From Candidatus Pacearchaeota archaeon (GTDB taxonomy: Archaea > Nanobdellota > Nanobdellia > Pacearchaeales > GW2011-AR1), in contig JAGVXH010000004.1 in the NCBI GenBank assembly GCA_018303845.1, positions 1 through 64,000 of the forward strand: a stretch of DNA of 64,000 nucleotides. Direction: 5' to 3'. Below, in pieces: positions 49,665 to 58,544 of the stretch; position 1 is the first letter of the stretch, and every line of letters starts with the position of its first letter. The notes below the pieces were generated by a model. It did no database searches. It was given only the letters and a program-made list of their open reading frames with translations, and had not been told where the DNA came from. The translations under genes and the position numbers were made by a program.

Positions 49665-50171
49665 TCATTCAATAAACTCAACCAAATCCAAAAATTCAAC
49701 CTCTTCTCTAGTCTCCTTTAAATCCCGAAGCGTAAACTCATGACTTTCCTTATCTAAAGCAACACAACAATCCCGAATCACTTTAATGTCAAAATCCCGA
49801 TCATATGCCTCCTCAACAAAACTCCGAACACAAAGATTAGTCAAAATCCCACAAACTATCACCTCATCAACACCTTCCAACTTCTTTCCCATATCAGTAT
49901 TAAAAAAAGAACTGACTCGTTTTTTTTCAACAACAACATCAGAATCTCGAAACCCAATTCCATCAATAAATTCAACTCCAGCAGTCCCCTCAATAAAAGC
50001 GTCGCCATCTTCTTCAATATGCCGAACAAAAATTATTACATATCCCTTACCGCGACAAAACTCAACTAGCTGATTAACCCGCTTCACAAAATCCCCAACA
50101 TCTCCAACAAAATAATCCGAATCATCATCAAAATATTCCTTCTCAATATCAATCAAAACCAATGCTTTCAT
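49665..50171 (-). CDS. Isochorismatase/nicotinamidase family hydrolase
   Basis: ALVLIDIEKEYF; VIVCGILTNLCVRSFVEEAYDRDFDIKVIRDCC. Confidence 0.9.
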   Translation of the reverse strand: MKALVLIDIEKEYFDDDSDYFVGDVGDFVKRVNQLVEFCRGKGYVIIFVRHIEEDGDAFIEGTAGVEFIDGIGFRDSDVVVEKKRVSSFFNTDMGKKLEGVDEVIVCGILTNLCVRSFVEEAYDRDFDIKVIRDCCVALDKESHEFTLRDLKETREEVEFLDLVEFIE

Positions 50172-50217
50172 CTAATATTAAACAAAAAGATATTTTTAAT
50201 CTTTTCTCTTGTCAGCT

Positions 50218-50267
50218 AGTCCATGAGGAATACAGCGTCAAGGACGACGCAATTTTTCATGGAAACA
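50218..50267 (-). repeat. Small hairpin element, copy 1
   Basis: gtccatgaggaatacagcgtcaaggacgacgcaatttttcatggaaac; aligns with 52351-52397. Confidence 0.6.
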
Positions 50268-50268
50268 A

Positions 50269-50316
50269 TCTAAAACCTAATCTCTAAAACCTAATCTCTA
50301 AAACCTAATCTCTAAC
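50269..50316. repeat. Tandem repeat, 14-nt unit ctctaaaacctaat, ~3.5 copies
   Basis: tctaaaacctaat/ctctaaaacctaat/ctctaaaacctaat/ctctaac. Confidence 0.9.
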
Positions 50317-50330
50317 ATCTCTAAAAGTTG

Positions 50331-50747
50331 TTAAGCAACTTTTAGCACTTTTCTTAAAATAATACTCGCCACAATACTATACCCCAAATAATACCAAATC
50401 CACAAAGGAAAAATCCACCAAGACCCAGGAATAGCAACACTATAAACACTCTTTAGCCAAACAAATAAAATAATAAATGGAATAATAGTCACAAACATTG
50501 GCTTCATCGAACTCTTAAACATAACACCAGTGAGCTGCATCATTTCTAAATTCAACTCTTGCATAACACTCGGTTCTTTCGTCTTTCGAATCTCCGCCTG
50601 AATCTCCTTTTGCCTCTTCTTTAAGCTCTTCAGATGCTCCTGATCAGTAAAATATTTTTGAACTAAAGTAGAAATCAGCGTCACAACAACTGAAAATACC
50701 GCAAGCGAAATCTTAGGGTTCGCAACCATCATCTCTGTTACACTCAT
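50331..50747 (-). CDS. DUF106 (EMC3/TMCO1/YidC-related) membrane protein
   Basis: N-terminal TM, coiled coil (QKEIQAEIRKTKEPSVMQELNLEMMQLTGVMFKSSMKPMFVTIIPF), near secY as in many archaea. Confidence 0.8.
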   Translation of the reverse strand: MSVTEMMVANPKISLAVFSVVVTLISTLVQKYFTDQEHLKSLKKRQKEIQAEIRKTKEPSVMQELNLEMMQLTGVMFKSSMKPMFVTIIPFIILFVWLKSVYSVAIPGSWWIFPLWIWYYLGYSIVASIILRKVLKVA

Positions 50748-50925
50748 AATCTAAATCACCAATTTATCTATATAAAGTTACGCCCTTAATTCATAACAAG
50801 TCTGCAAAATATGATTTTGCTTCAATAGATATTTCGAAGGGGAGTCACGTCTCGCCGTAGAAATGTATCTAAATTTTTTGCAAAAATTTTCCAACGATTT
50901 TTTCAATAGAAAAATGTTGATTTTT

Positions 50926-52293
50926 TTACGCCCCAAAAAATCCCTTCAACGCAGGATTCATATCAACCGCATGCTGCTGCGCAATATTTCGATACAATTG
51001 GTAAAGAATCATAACAGCCAATAAAATAGCAGTCCCGCCAACTAATGCCCCAAGTAAATCAGCAACTGAAGCCAATAGCCCAATCGCAACACCGCCCATA
51101 ATCGTCAACGGTCCAATATATCTTTTCAAAATTGCCTCCAAAACCCTTTCATCCTTTCTAAATCCAGGCATACTCATACCAGAATTAACAATCTTCTTGG
51201 CTTGACTTTGCGCATCCATCCCACTAGTAGTAACCCAAAAGAAAGCAAATAAAACTGAAAACAAAACATAAAACAAAACATGGAAAAAAGCCTGAGCCGC
51301 ATAAATCCATCTAAAACTTCCAGTAATAATCAGTTCAAGTAAAGGGGTAGAATGAATCCAAAATGCAAGCCCGCTATCAGGTTGCCCCGCACTACTAAAT
51401 CCACCTAAGAAAGTAGCATAGCCTAACCAGTTCTGTAACAGTGACGCAAACAATTGTAAATTAGCCACTAAAGCAGAAACCAAAATAACAGGAATAACAC
51501 CAGCATAAAAAAACTGCAAAGGCCACTTAACAGAATGCCCACGAATTCTATCAAACGCCAATGGAATTTCAACTTTCAAACTCTGTGCAAATACAACTAA
51601 CAAAAATAAAGCAGCCGTAGTCAAAATAGGAAACAATGCCCGAGCAGCGCCAGTCCCGTCGCCATTAATCACCGAAGCAATAATTGCTAAAACATGACCA
51701 CTAGCTTCAAATCCACCAGTCGGACCAATAAACTGGAATAGTGTAGCAAAAAGCCTCCAACCAATACCAGCCGCAATAAAGAGCGAAACACCCGAACCAA
51801 AACCCCATTTCTGGATAACTTCGTCCATAAAGATAATCAAGAGTCCACCAACGCATAACTGAAAGATAACAAGACCAGTAAATCCAGGCTGAGCCGCAAT
51901 ACCCTTCATCAAAACATAAACCATCGCTTCAAAAATCACAAATGCAAAAGCAAGCACCTTCTGTAAAGCCTGAAAAAATTTCTTCCCTTCAGTGGTATTC
52001 GTATCAATACTCAAAATCTGCGCCCCATTAAGTAACTGCAAAATAATGGAAGCCATAACAATCGGACCAATACCTAGACTAATAATAGAACCAAAAGAAG
52101 TTCCAAGTAAAATAGCCAAATACTCAAACCTAGCTAAACTCCCCTCGGTAATTCCAAATAACGGAATATTAGACAAAATAAAATATCCAGTCAAAATAAC
52201 AAGGGTCCACTTTAGCTTAACATTAAAGCCAACCTTTTTCTCTGCAGGCGCCCGAACCTCAGGCAAATTATGCAACAAATCTCTCAAAGCCAT
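50926..52293 (-). CDS. secY: Protein translocase subunit SecY
   Basis: SecY TM pattern; end of ribosomal operon. Confidence 0.93.
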   Translation of the reverse strand: MALRDLLHNLPEVRAPAEKKVGFNVKLKWTLVILTGYFILSNIPLFGITEGSLARFEYLAILLGTSFGSIISLGIGPIVMASIILQLLNGAQILSIDTNTTEGKKFFQALQKVLAFAFVIFEAMVYVLMKGIAAQPGFTGLVIFQLCVGGLLIIFMDEVIQKWGFGSGVSLFIAAGIGWRLFATLFQFIGPTGGFEASGHVLAIIASVINGDGTGAARALFPILTTAALFLLVVFAQSLKVEIPLAFDRIRGHSVKWPLQFFYAGVIPVILVSALVANLQLFASLLQNWLGYATFLGGFSSAGQPDSGLAFWIHSTPLLELIITGSFRWIYAAQAFFHVLFYVLFSVLFAFFWVTTSGMDAQSQAKKIVNSGMSMPGFRKDERVLEAILKRYIGPLTIMGGVAIGLLASVADLLGALVGGTAILLAVMILYQLYRNIAQQHAVDMNPALKGFFGA

Positions 52294-52347
52294 ATCCTAT
52301 CAATATTAAAATCTTTTATAAATTTATGTACAATTAAAATCCCCTTA

Positions 52348-52400
52348 GGAGTCCACGCGAAATGCAGCGTCGAAGACGCTGTAATTTTGCATGAAACCAA
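52348..52400 (-). repeat. Small hairpin element, copy 2 (upstream of secY)
   Basis: gtccacgcgaaatgcagcgtcgaagacgctgtaattttgcatgaaac; perfect CAGCGTC-ttc-GACGCTG stem on minus strand. Confidence 0.65.
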
Positions 52401-52427
52401 AATATAGTATAATATTAGCGCTTATTT

Positions 52428-52661
52428 TTATAGAGTTACCAGCTTTACCAGAAGTTCTCTAAGATTTTTTTCTTCTCTTTTATACTTTTCTTGTATTCCC
52501 AGAAGTTCTATTCTAGCATCATGAAAAGATTTCAAACACTGAAGTAGCTCCTGATTCTCTCCAGAAGATTTTATTGCCTTAGTATATTTTTCTAGCAACT
52601 CTTCCGGATAGTCATTAGAGTTAAGATAAAGACAAGCTGCAGTATATTTATTATTCCCCAT
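52428..52661 (-). CDS. Hypothetical small protein
   Basis: 77-aa ORF between secY and L15; charged, helical. Confidence 0.5.
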   Translation of the reverse strand: MGNNKYTAACLYLNSNDYPEELLEKYTKAIKSSGENQELLQCLKSFHDARIELLGIQEKYKREEKNLRELLVKLVTL

Positions 52662-52720
52662 TCAAAACAAAACCAGATTCTATTTATAAGTTTTATATCA
52701 GAAGAGTAATCAAATCAAAA

Positions 52721-53203
52721 TTATTTTTTCTTCTTACCTTTCTTCTCTTCTTTCTCGGGCACTTCCTTTACAATATGTTGCCTAACATCTTCTTTCTCAG
52801 CCGATACAATAATATTTCCGCCAGCCTTTTTCATTTTCTCAATAGCCAAAGTACTAGCACTCATTGCCACAATCTCAGCCTTAAATCCATTACCAGTTCC
52901 AAGAATTTTATATTTACTCAAATTAATCTTCTGCCCATCTTTCTTGAATAAATTATCTTTAATAGCATAAAGATTAATCTTATCAGTCTTATCAGCGGCA
53001 GTACCTCTCGAAGTTATACCTTGCTTTCCAAAGTAAGTTCCTTTCTTAACAGCCATTTTAGTAGATTGTCTTTTATGCGCGTTTGAACCAGCCATACCAA
53101 ACCCACCCTTATTCCCATGTCCCTTATGCTTCTGTCTAAAACCATATCCGCAAGTCCTAGCTCCACGAATTCTAGAATTCTTTGGTCTCTTGTGCACTCT
53201 CAT
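52721..53203 (-). CDS. rpl15: Ribosomal protein uL15
   Basis: KNSRIRGARTCGYGFRQKHKGHGNKGG. Confidence 0.9.
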   Translation of the reverse strand: MRVHKRPKNSRIRGARTCGYGFRQKHKGHGNKGGFGMAGSNAHKRQSTKMAVKKGTYFGKQGITSRGTAADKTDKINLYAIKDNLFKKDGQKINLSKYKILGTGNGFKAEIVAMSASTLAIEKMKKAGGNIIVSAEKEDVRQHIVKEVPEKEEKKGKKKK

Positions 53204-53502
53204 AGTTTGCCCCCCAAAAAGTCTCGATACTCACGATATTTAGAATTATTAGGCGTAATAAAAGAAATATTACAACGTCTGAACTTACCCATTTCAACAT
53301 CATAATCATTAATTTTAGCACTCATTAATTCTATATCTCCAGCCCCATCAATTCTCGCAGTTCCAAAAGAACTCCCATTCTGAATAACAACTTGCTTTTT
53401 CCCATTATACAAAATAACGGAGTCAAAAACTAATTTTTCCAACTTATCAAATCCAGGCACAAATTCATAAACAGTCCTAGCGCATCCATCTTGTTCGCAC
53501 AT
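53200..53502 (-). CDS. Hypothetical protein between L30 and L15
   Basis: 100-aa ORF overlapping L15 by 4 nt; no known motif. Confidence 0.65.
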   Translation of the reverse strand: MCEQDGCARTVYEFVPGFDKLEKLVFDSVILYNGKKQVVIQNGSSFGTARIDGAGDIELMSAKINDYDVEMGKFRRCNISFITPNNSKYREYRDFLGGKL

Positions 53503-53846
53503 TACAACATCCTCCCAACCAATTTAACCAAATCTTCATGCTTTCCTAAAATCCCTTTTGGCGTAGGTAGCCTAGAACTTTTCTTAAATCCGCCACGAGC
53601 AGGATGTAAAAAATAAACCCCATTCTTAGCAGGTCTCTTCTCATCCAATTCCTTAATAAATTCTTCATTAACCTTTCCATAAGCAACCATGTGAGCAACA
53701 GCCTTAACCATCCCCATTCTAACACTGTCGTCCTCTTCAACAAAAATAGAAGCAAATTTCTTCTCAATCTTCAACCTTTTCAAAGTCTCATTGTCTTTCC
53801 TATTATTTCCAGCTTGCCCCTTAATCCTAACAACAAAATATACCAT
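53502..53846 (-). CDS. rpl30: Ribosomal protein uL30
   Basis: Position and FLHPARGGFKKSSRLPTPKGILGKHEDLVKLV. Confidence 0.85.
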   Translation of the reverse strand: MVYFVVRIKGQAGNNRKDNETLKRLKIEKKFASIFVEEDDSVRMGMVKAVAHMVAYGKVNEEFIKELDEKRPAKNGVYFLHPARGGFKKSSRLPTPKGILGKHEDLVKLVGRML

Positions 53847-54670
53847 TAAATCCTAATCTCCCCAATTTTATTTAAAGCAGCAAGACATGCTTTCCCGGAG
53901 TTAAATGTGGTTCTAACTTTTCCAGAAGTATTAGTGTAAATATCTTTAATCCCAACAGCTCGCAAAACCTTCTTCAGTTCATCATTAGCAACTAATCCAG
54001 TCCCTTGGGGAGCAGGCATTAACTTAACAGTTACCGAAGAACATTTCCCTTCAACTGCCACAGGGATACTATGATTCTCTTCACACGAACAGTCAAATGA
54101 AGCACAGCCTAATTGGATTTTAGTGATACTTAACTTAGCCTTTCTCAAAGCTTTCTCTTTAGCTGGCAAAGTTTCAGCAGCCCTACCATATCCAATTCCA
54201 ATATGCCCCTTCCCATCGCCAACAACAGCCATAACACCAAAAGTCAAAACACTTCCTTCTTTGGTCTTCTTCTGAGTCTGTCTAAAAGGCCTTCTTTTCC
54301 CTCCACCAAATTTACCTTTAGCCTGACCAATAAATAAAGTATCACTCTTCAGTCCAGGAATTAATAAATCAACAATCTCAGGTTCCATAATTTTTTGTCC
54401 AGCACTCAAAACCAAATCAATGTTAGTTACTTTTCCAGCTCTAACCATTCGACCTAATTCAGTCTTAGGAATCCATTTTTCCAACTTCTCTTTATCTTCT
54501 CGAGCAATCTTATCTTCAAAACTTTCTCGTGGTCCATTTCCTCGTCCGCCTCGTCTTTCCGTAGCCCTAGCATTAGCATCAAATTCTTTAGAAACTTTAT
54601 CGTCTTCTTTCCTCTTTCTGTCTTCAACAATCCTACTCATTTCTTCTAATTGTTTATTAGCATCTGCCAT
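53846..54670 (-). CDS. rps5: Ribosomal protein uS5
   Basis: RPFRQTQKKTKEGSVLTFGVMAVVGDGKGHIGIGYGRA. Confidence 0.93.
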   Translation of the reverse strand: MADANKQLEEMSRIVEDRKRKEDDKVSKEFDANARATERRGGRGNGPRESFEDKIAREDKEKLEKWIPKTELGRMVRAGKVTNIDLVLSAGQKIMEPEIVDLLIPGLKSDTLFIGQAKGKFGGGKRRPFRQTQKKTKEGSVLTFGVMAVVGDGKGHIGIGYGRAAETLPAKEKALRKAKLSITKIQLGCASFDCSCEENHSIPVAVEGKCSSVTVKLMPAPQGTGLVANDELKKVLRAVGIKDIYTNTSGKVRTTFNSGKACLAALNKIGEIRI

Positions 54671-55173
54671 TACTTCAATCCTCCTTTAACTTTACTAACC
54701 ATATCTTTCAAGCCAGCATGCTCGCCCAATAGTCTAGCCTCAACTGGGAAAACTTTAGCGTCAGCAGGAATATCCAAACCACCTTCAATCAATCCAGCAA
54801 GAACGGAGAAAACACGTCCGCCCTTTAATGTCCGAGCCATTCCTAAATCCATAATATATTTATTCTTTGTCCCCTGTTTCCCCTTGTTTGCCATCAGACG
54901 TTTAGCCATAAGCAAACCAGTTAAATATCCAGCAGGAATAGATTTCAAACTTCCAGCTTTCTTAGCTTCCCATCCATTCTTCAAAAGATCCTTAGATGTA
55001 ATAGTCACAATAACCTTATCTTGAGCCTCGACACTTTCAACAGCCTGCACAATAAAATGTTTATTCGTCATCCTAACAACAATCCTAGGAAGACCTGGCA
55101 ATAACAAAATCCGACGAGCTTTGTAATCTGTCTTATTTTCTCTTCTCCTTCGTTTCTGTGTTCTAAGTCCCAT
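54670..55173 (-). CDS. rpl18: Ribosomal protein uL18
   Basis: RRRRENKTDYKARRILLLPGLPRIVVRMTNKHFIVQ. Confidence 0.93.
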   Translation of the reverse strand: MGLRTQKRRRRENKTDYKARRILLLPGLPRIVVRMTNKHFIVQAVESVEAQDKVIVTITSKDLLKNGWEAKKAGSLKSIPAGYLTGLLMAKRLMANKGKQGTKNKYIMDLGMARTLKGGRVFSVLAGLIEGGLDIPADAKVFPVEARLLGEHAGLKDMVSKVKGGLK

Positions 55174-55175
55174 GT

Positions 55176-55574
55176 CTAATTCTCCAAACTCTCCTTTAAC
55201 TGTCTTTTGCTTTTGAATTTTCGAGCTCGAATTTGCTTTCTAATTTCCTTTTTATCGTCGGCATTAATTTTCCCAGTCCTAAAAAGCCCTCTAACAAATG
55301 CTCGTAATTTTCGAGTAATTATTACATATTCAGTTTTTCTCGTATTAACACTTTTCTTTATTTTTCCAACTCTTCGTCTATTTTTCCGTTTAACAATTTT
55401 CTTCCGGCCAGAAACCTCTCGAATAGTAATGGCTCCACTCTTATGTAAATCATTAATGTCCATTCTGCTAATAGCTTCCTTAATCTCGTTAAGCCTGCCC
55501 TCTGCAAAAACAATTCTACCCTTCCCAACGCCTAAAACCTTAGCTGCCAAATCCTTTTTCCTAGCTAGATTCAT
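55176..55574 (-). CDS. rpl19e: Ribosomal protein eL19
   Basis: NLARKKDLAAKVLGVGKGRIVF. Confidence 0.92.
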   Translation of the reverse strand: MNLARKKDLAAKVLGVGKGRIVFAEGRLNEIKEAISRMDINDLHKSGAITIREVSGRKKIVKRKNRRRVGKIKKSVNTRKTEYVIITRKLRAFVRGLFRTGKINADDKKEIRKQIRARKFKSKRQLKESLEN

Positions 55575-55960
55575 TTCGCTTCCTCCTTCTTCATATAACG
55601 ATTCAAAACCTTAACACCCATCTCTTTAGCCTTTTCTAAAATACTCAACTTTTTCCTAGCTCCAACTTTCCCAACAATAATTCCGCTTCCCTTCTTCACA
55701 TTTGCAAGTTCCTTTAAGTTTTCAACTCGAACAGCTTCAATTCCAGCAACAAAACCTTTCGTGCTTCCACTAGCTCCCCATCCAACTTTTGGTGTTTGTA
55801 TTCTCCCTTTTCTACCAAGCCTAAGCTTATTATGTCTTCCAATAGCTGAATGCCATTTCTGATTCTTCTTAACCCCTTTACCAAGCTTAATTTTTTTATG
55901 AGACTCAACTCTCAAAAACTTCGGTTTCTTTCTCTTTGTTGTTGTTTTAATATTTGCCAT
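55571..55960 (-). CDS. rpl32e: Ribosomal protein eL32
   Basis: KPKFLRVESHKKIKLG...WHSAIGRHNKLRLGRKGR. Confidence 0.88.
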   Translation of the reverse strand: MANIKTTTKRKKPKFLRVESHKKIKLGKGVKKNQKWHSAIGRHNKLRLGRKGRIQTPKVGWGASGSTKGFVAGIEAVRVENLKELANVKKGSGIIVGKVGARKKLSILEKAKEMGVKVLNRYMKKEEAK

Positions 55961-56502
55961 TAAATAGTCCTATATGGTTTTTTAGTTATAAATATCCCAT
56001 CTTGAAAAATTCGCCTATCTCGTCCAGTAAGTTTAGTGGCTTTCTCCAAATTCGCCGCAGTCTGTCCAGCAGCCTCGATATCATGTGAACTAACTACAAT
56101 CTTGTTCCCATTGATATCAACCTTAACGCCATCCAAAACCTTAGATTCACGAACCACTTTCTCTCCCAAAAAACTTTTTATTACAATTTTATTTCCTTCT
56201 ACTTTTACATTCATCGGGAAATGAACATTGCAAACTTCCAACTCGTAAACAAAATCTTCGTTAGCTCCATTAATCATATTATTCAAATGCGCCCAAATGG
56301 TTCCAATCATCTTAGCTTCTCGCTTACTAGCACCCTTTGCTTTCAAGACAACTTCCTTGCCTCTAACTTCAGCCTTAATCTTTCCAATTTCAAATGTCCT
56401 CATAATTTCTTTCCCATTTCCCCTGACAACAAATACCTTACCTTCAATAGAGACACTAACCCCGTTCGCAATCTCAATGGTCCTTTCCAAATCTTTATTC
56501 AT
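55960..56502 (-). CDS. rpl6: Ribosomal protein uL6
   Basis: GTIWAHLNNMINGANEDFVYELEVCNVHFPMNV. Confidence 0.92.
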   Translation of the reverse strand: MNKDLERTIEIANGVSVSIEGKVFVVRGNGKEIMRTFEIGKIKAEVRGKEVVLKAKGASKREAKMIGTIWAHLNNMINGANEDFVYELEVCNVHFPMNVKVEGNKIVIKSFLGEKVVRESKVLDGVKVDINGNKIVVSSHDIEAAGQTAANLEKATKLTGRDRRIFQDGIFITKKPYRTI

Positions 56503-56503
56503 G

Positions 56504-56881
56504 TTAATAGAAATAAGCGATAACGCCCCCTCCTAAATTTTCTTTAACAGCTTCCTGGTGGTCCTTCATTCCCCTATTCGTAGAAATAATTAAACTACCA
56601 AAATTTCTTGACGGCAAAAATCGTCTCAAGTATTTATCAATTTCTCCAACCTCAACAAAATATCTAGGCTTCACGGCTCGACACTCATTCAATTTTATAA
56701 TCTTAACACTAACGGTTCTGGCTTCACTATCAACTTCATAATCAATATGCCCTCTAGTTTTCATCATTTCAAGCAAAGCAAGCAAAACCTTGCTATATTT
56801 CTTAATAACAAGCTCTCGCTTTCCAATCCGCTTAGCGTTCATAATTTGGTTCAATCCATCCGCAACAACATCTTGACTCAT
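56504..56881 (-). CDS. rps8: Ribosomal protein uS8
   Basis: PSRNFGSLIISTNRGMKDHQEAVKENLGGGVIAYFY. Confidence 0.92.
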   Translation of the reverse strand: MSQDVVADGLNQIMNAKRIGKRELVIKKYSKVLLALLEMMKTRGHIDYEVDSEARTVSVKIIKLNECRAVKPRYFVEVGEIDKYLRRFLPSRNFGSLIISTNRGMKDHQEAVKENLGGGVIAYFY

Positions 56882-57108
56882 AGTTTGGCCCCCCTGTCTT
56901 TTAATATAACAGCAAGTCCATCAAGAGAACCCTTTAAAGATTCATGGGGAACATTGTTGGTAATGTTATCATATGCTTTCTTGGCAGCATTATAGAATGT
57001 AACGGCATAAACGATATCTTCTTCATTATCTGTGGCTAGCATGTAAAACCCATTAGACAAAAATTTATGAAAGTCTCCAATTTTTTTAACTAAGTTTTCA
57101 TTTCCCAT
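56878..57108 (-). CDS. Hypothetical small protein between S14 and S8
   Basis: Likely start MGNENLVKKIGDF just after the S14 stop; ATGA overlap with S8. Confidence 0.65.
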   Translation of the reverse strand: MGNENLVKKIGDFHKFLSNGFYMLATDNEEDIVYAVTFYNAAKKAYDNITNNVPHESLKGSLDGLAVILKDRGAKL

Positions 57109-57109
57109 T

Positions 57110-57340
57110 TTAACTGTATTTCTTGAACCCCAATTCAACTGCCAATTCTCTAAAGCAATGTCGGCATAAATTTAGATTATAAGATGAAACCCTAGCCCCA
57201 TGTCGTCCGCAAACCTCACACTTGAAACTAGCAATACCAGTTGTTCGAACCTTTGGCTTATTATGTTTTAAAAATTTCTTAAGCACAGCTGGTTTACTCC
57301 TCAGTTGCCTTGTTATTTTTCTCCAATCACTTGCTGTCAT
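57110..57340 (-). CDS. rps14: Ribosomal protein uS14
   Basis: CEVCGRHGARVSSYNLNLCRHCFRELAVELGFKKYS. Confidence 0.9.
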   Translation of the reverse strand: MTASDWRKITRQLRSKPAVLKKFLKHNKPKVRTTGIASFKCEVCGRHGARVSSYNLNLCRHCFRELAVELGFKKYS

Positions 57341-57882
57341 TATTCCTTTTCCTCCACATTTTTCCTTTTCTTCTTTACAATTTCAGTCTTAAAATTAGTC
57401 ACTAGATAATTTTCGATTTCTTCCCGACTAACAGTCAATCGATGAGATTTTCCCCTTTTAACCTTTTTCTTTTCAACAGATTTCCCAGCTCTAGTAAATA
57501 CAACAGTAACCTCAAATCCCATAATTCCAACTTCTCTAATGTATTCCATTCCCGGAATTTCAATATACTCATGAATTCCAAATGAAAAACAATTTGGTTG
57601 GATCTGTTTCTCTTTCAAAATATTATCAACTGCAGGGAGTAATCTTTTAACCATCTTCAAAGCATCTTCTCCTCGAAGTGTAACTTTAATACCAACTTCC
57701 AAGCCAGGCCTAACATTCCATGTAGGAATTCTTTTTGTAGCCTTAACTTTAATTGGCTTCTTTCCAGAAACTGTCTTTAATAAAATCTCGCCCTTCTCCA
57801 GCTTCTCACCAACTCCACCGATATTCAAAATAACTTTCTCTAATTTAATTTCTCTCATTGGGTTCTCTTGTCCTTTATTCAT
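57340..57882 (-). CDS. rpl5: Ribosomal protein uL5
   Basis: MREIKLEKVILNIGGVGEKLEKGEILLKTVSGKKP. Confidence 0.93.
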   Translation of the reverse strand: MNKGQENPMREIKLEKVILNIGGVGEKLEKGEILLKTVSGKKPIKVKATKRIPTWNVRPGLEVGIKVTLRGEDALKMVKRLLPAVDNILKEKQIQPNCFSFGIHEYIEIPGMEYIREVGIMGFEVTVVFTRAGKSVEKKKVKRGKSHRLTVSREEIENYLVTNFKTEIVKKKRKNVEEKE

Positions 57883-58544
57883 CCTACCACCAAGATAGTC
57901 TTGTAAGGCAACATAGTAGTTCCCGTCGACAATTTAATTTCATAATTTCTACCTCGAACCAATTCTTCAAACCCAACCAGCTCTCCACTTTCTCCCGCAT
58001 GCTTTCCCGCAATAATTTCAACCTTAGCGCCTTTCTTCAATCCTAAAATCTTCGAAACAACATTCTTCTTGGTATCAAGAACAACCGAATCCCCTACGCT
58101 AAACTTCAAGTCACTCAAAAAATTCTGACCATCTCGCAAATTCATTTGAACTTTTCCTCCACTCAAAACTTTCTTCCCAATAATCTTAACAATCTTAGAA
58201 GTACTTTCCTTCTCGCTAACTTCAACCAAAACAAATTTTTTGTTCACAATCTCTAACCTATAAAATTTATTACTTCCAGCAACACTCAAATTAACAACAT
58301 CAAGAACATTAACGGGGAAATTCTCATCGTGCCTAACTTTATTGTTAATCTTTACCATTCCATTCAAAGTCATATGCCTAGCTTCTTTTCTCGTAGATGC
58401 AATCTTCAAAATATCCCGAAGCAAAAACAATAAACTAATTCCTTTGTTTAGTCCATGACTAGGCACAGCTATGAATCTTTTCCTTTTTCCCTTTCTTGGA
58501 ACCGGCCAACTCTTCGGCATTTCTGTTTTCTTTATGTGAGCCAT
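57879..58544 (-). CDS. rps4e: Ribosomal protein eS4
   Basis: GISLLFLLRDILKIASTRKEARHMTLNGMVKINNKVRHDENFPVNVLDVV. Confidence 0.92.
   Translation of the reverse strand: MAHIKKTEMPKSWPVPRKGKRKRFIAVPSHGLNKGISLLFLLRDILKIASTRKEARHMTLNGMVKINNKVRHDENFPVNVLDVVNLSVAGSNKFYRLEIVNKKFVLVEVSEKESTSKIVKIIGKKVLSGGKVQMNLRDGQNFLSDLKFSVGDSVVLDTKKNVVSKILGLKKGAKVEIIAGKHAGESGELVGFEELVRGRNYEIKLSTGTTMLPYKTILVVG

Noticed and set aside
50269-50316. CRISPR array
   Set aside because: Contiguous 14-nt repeats without spacers and no cas genes in the window.
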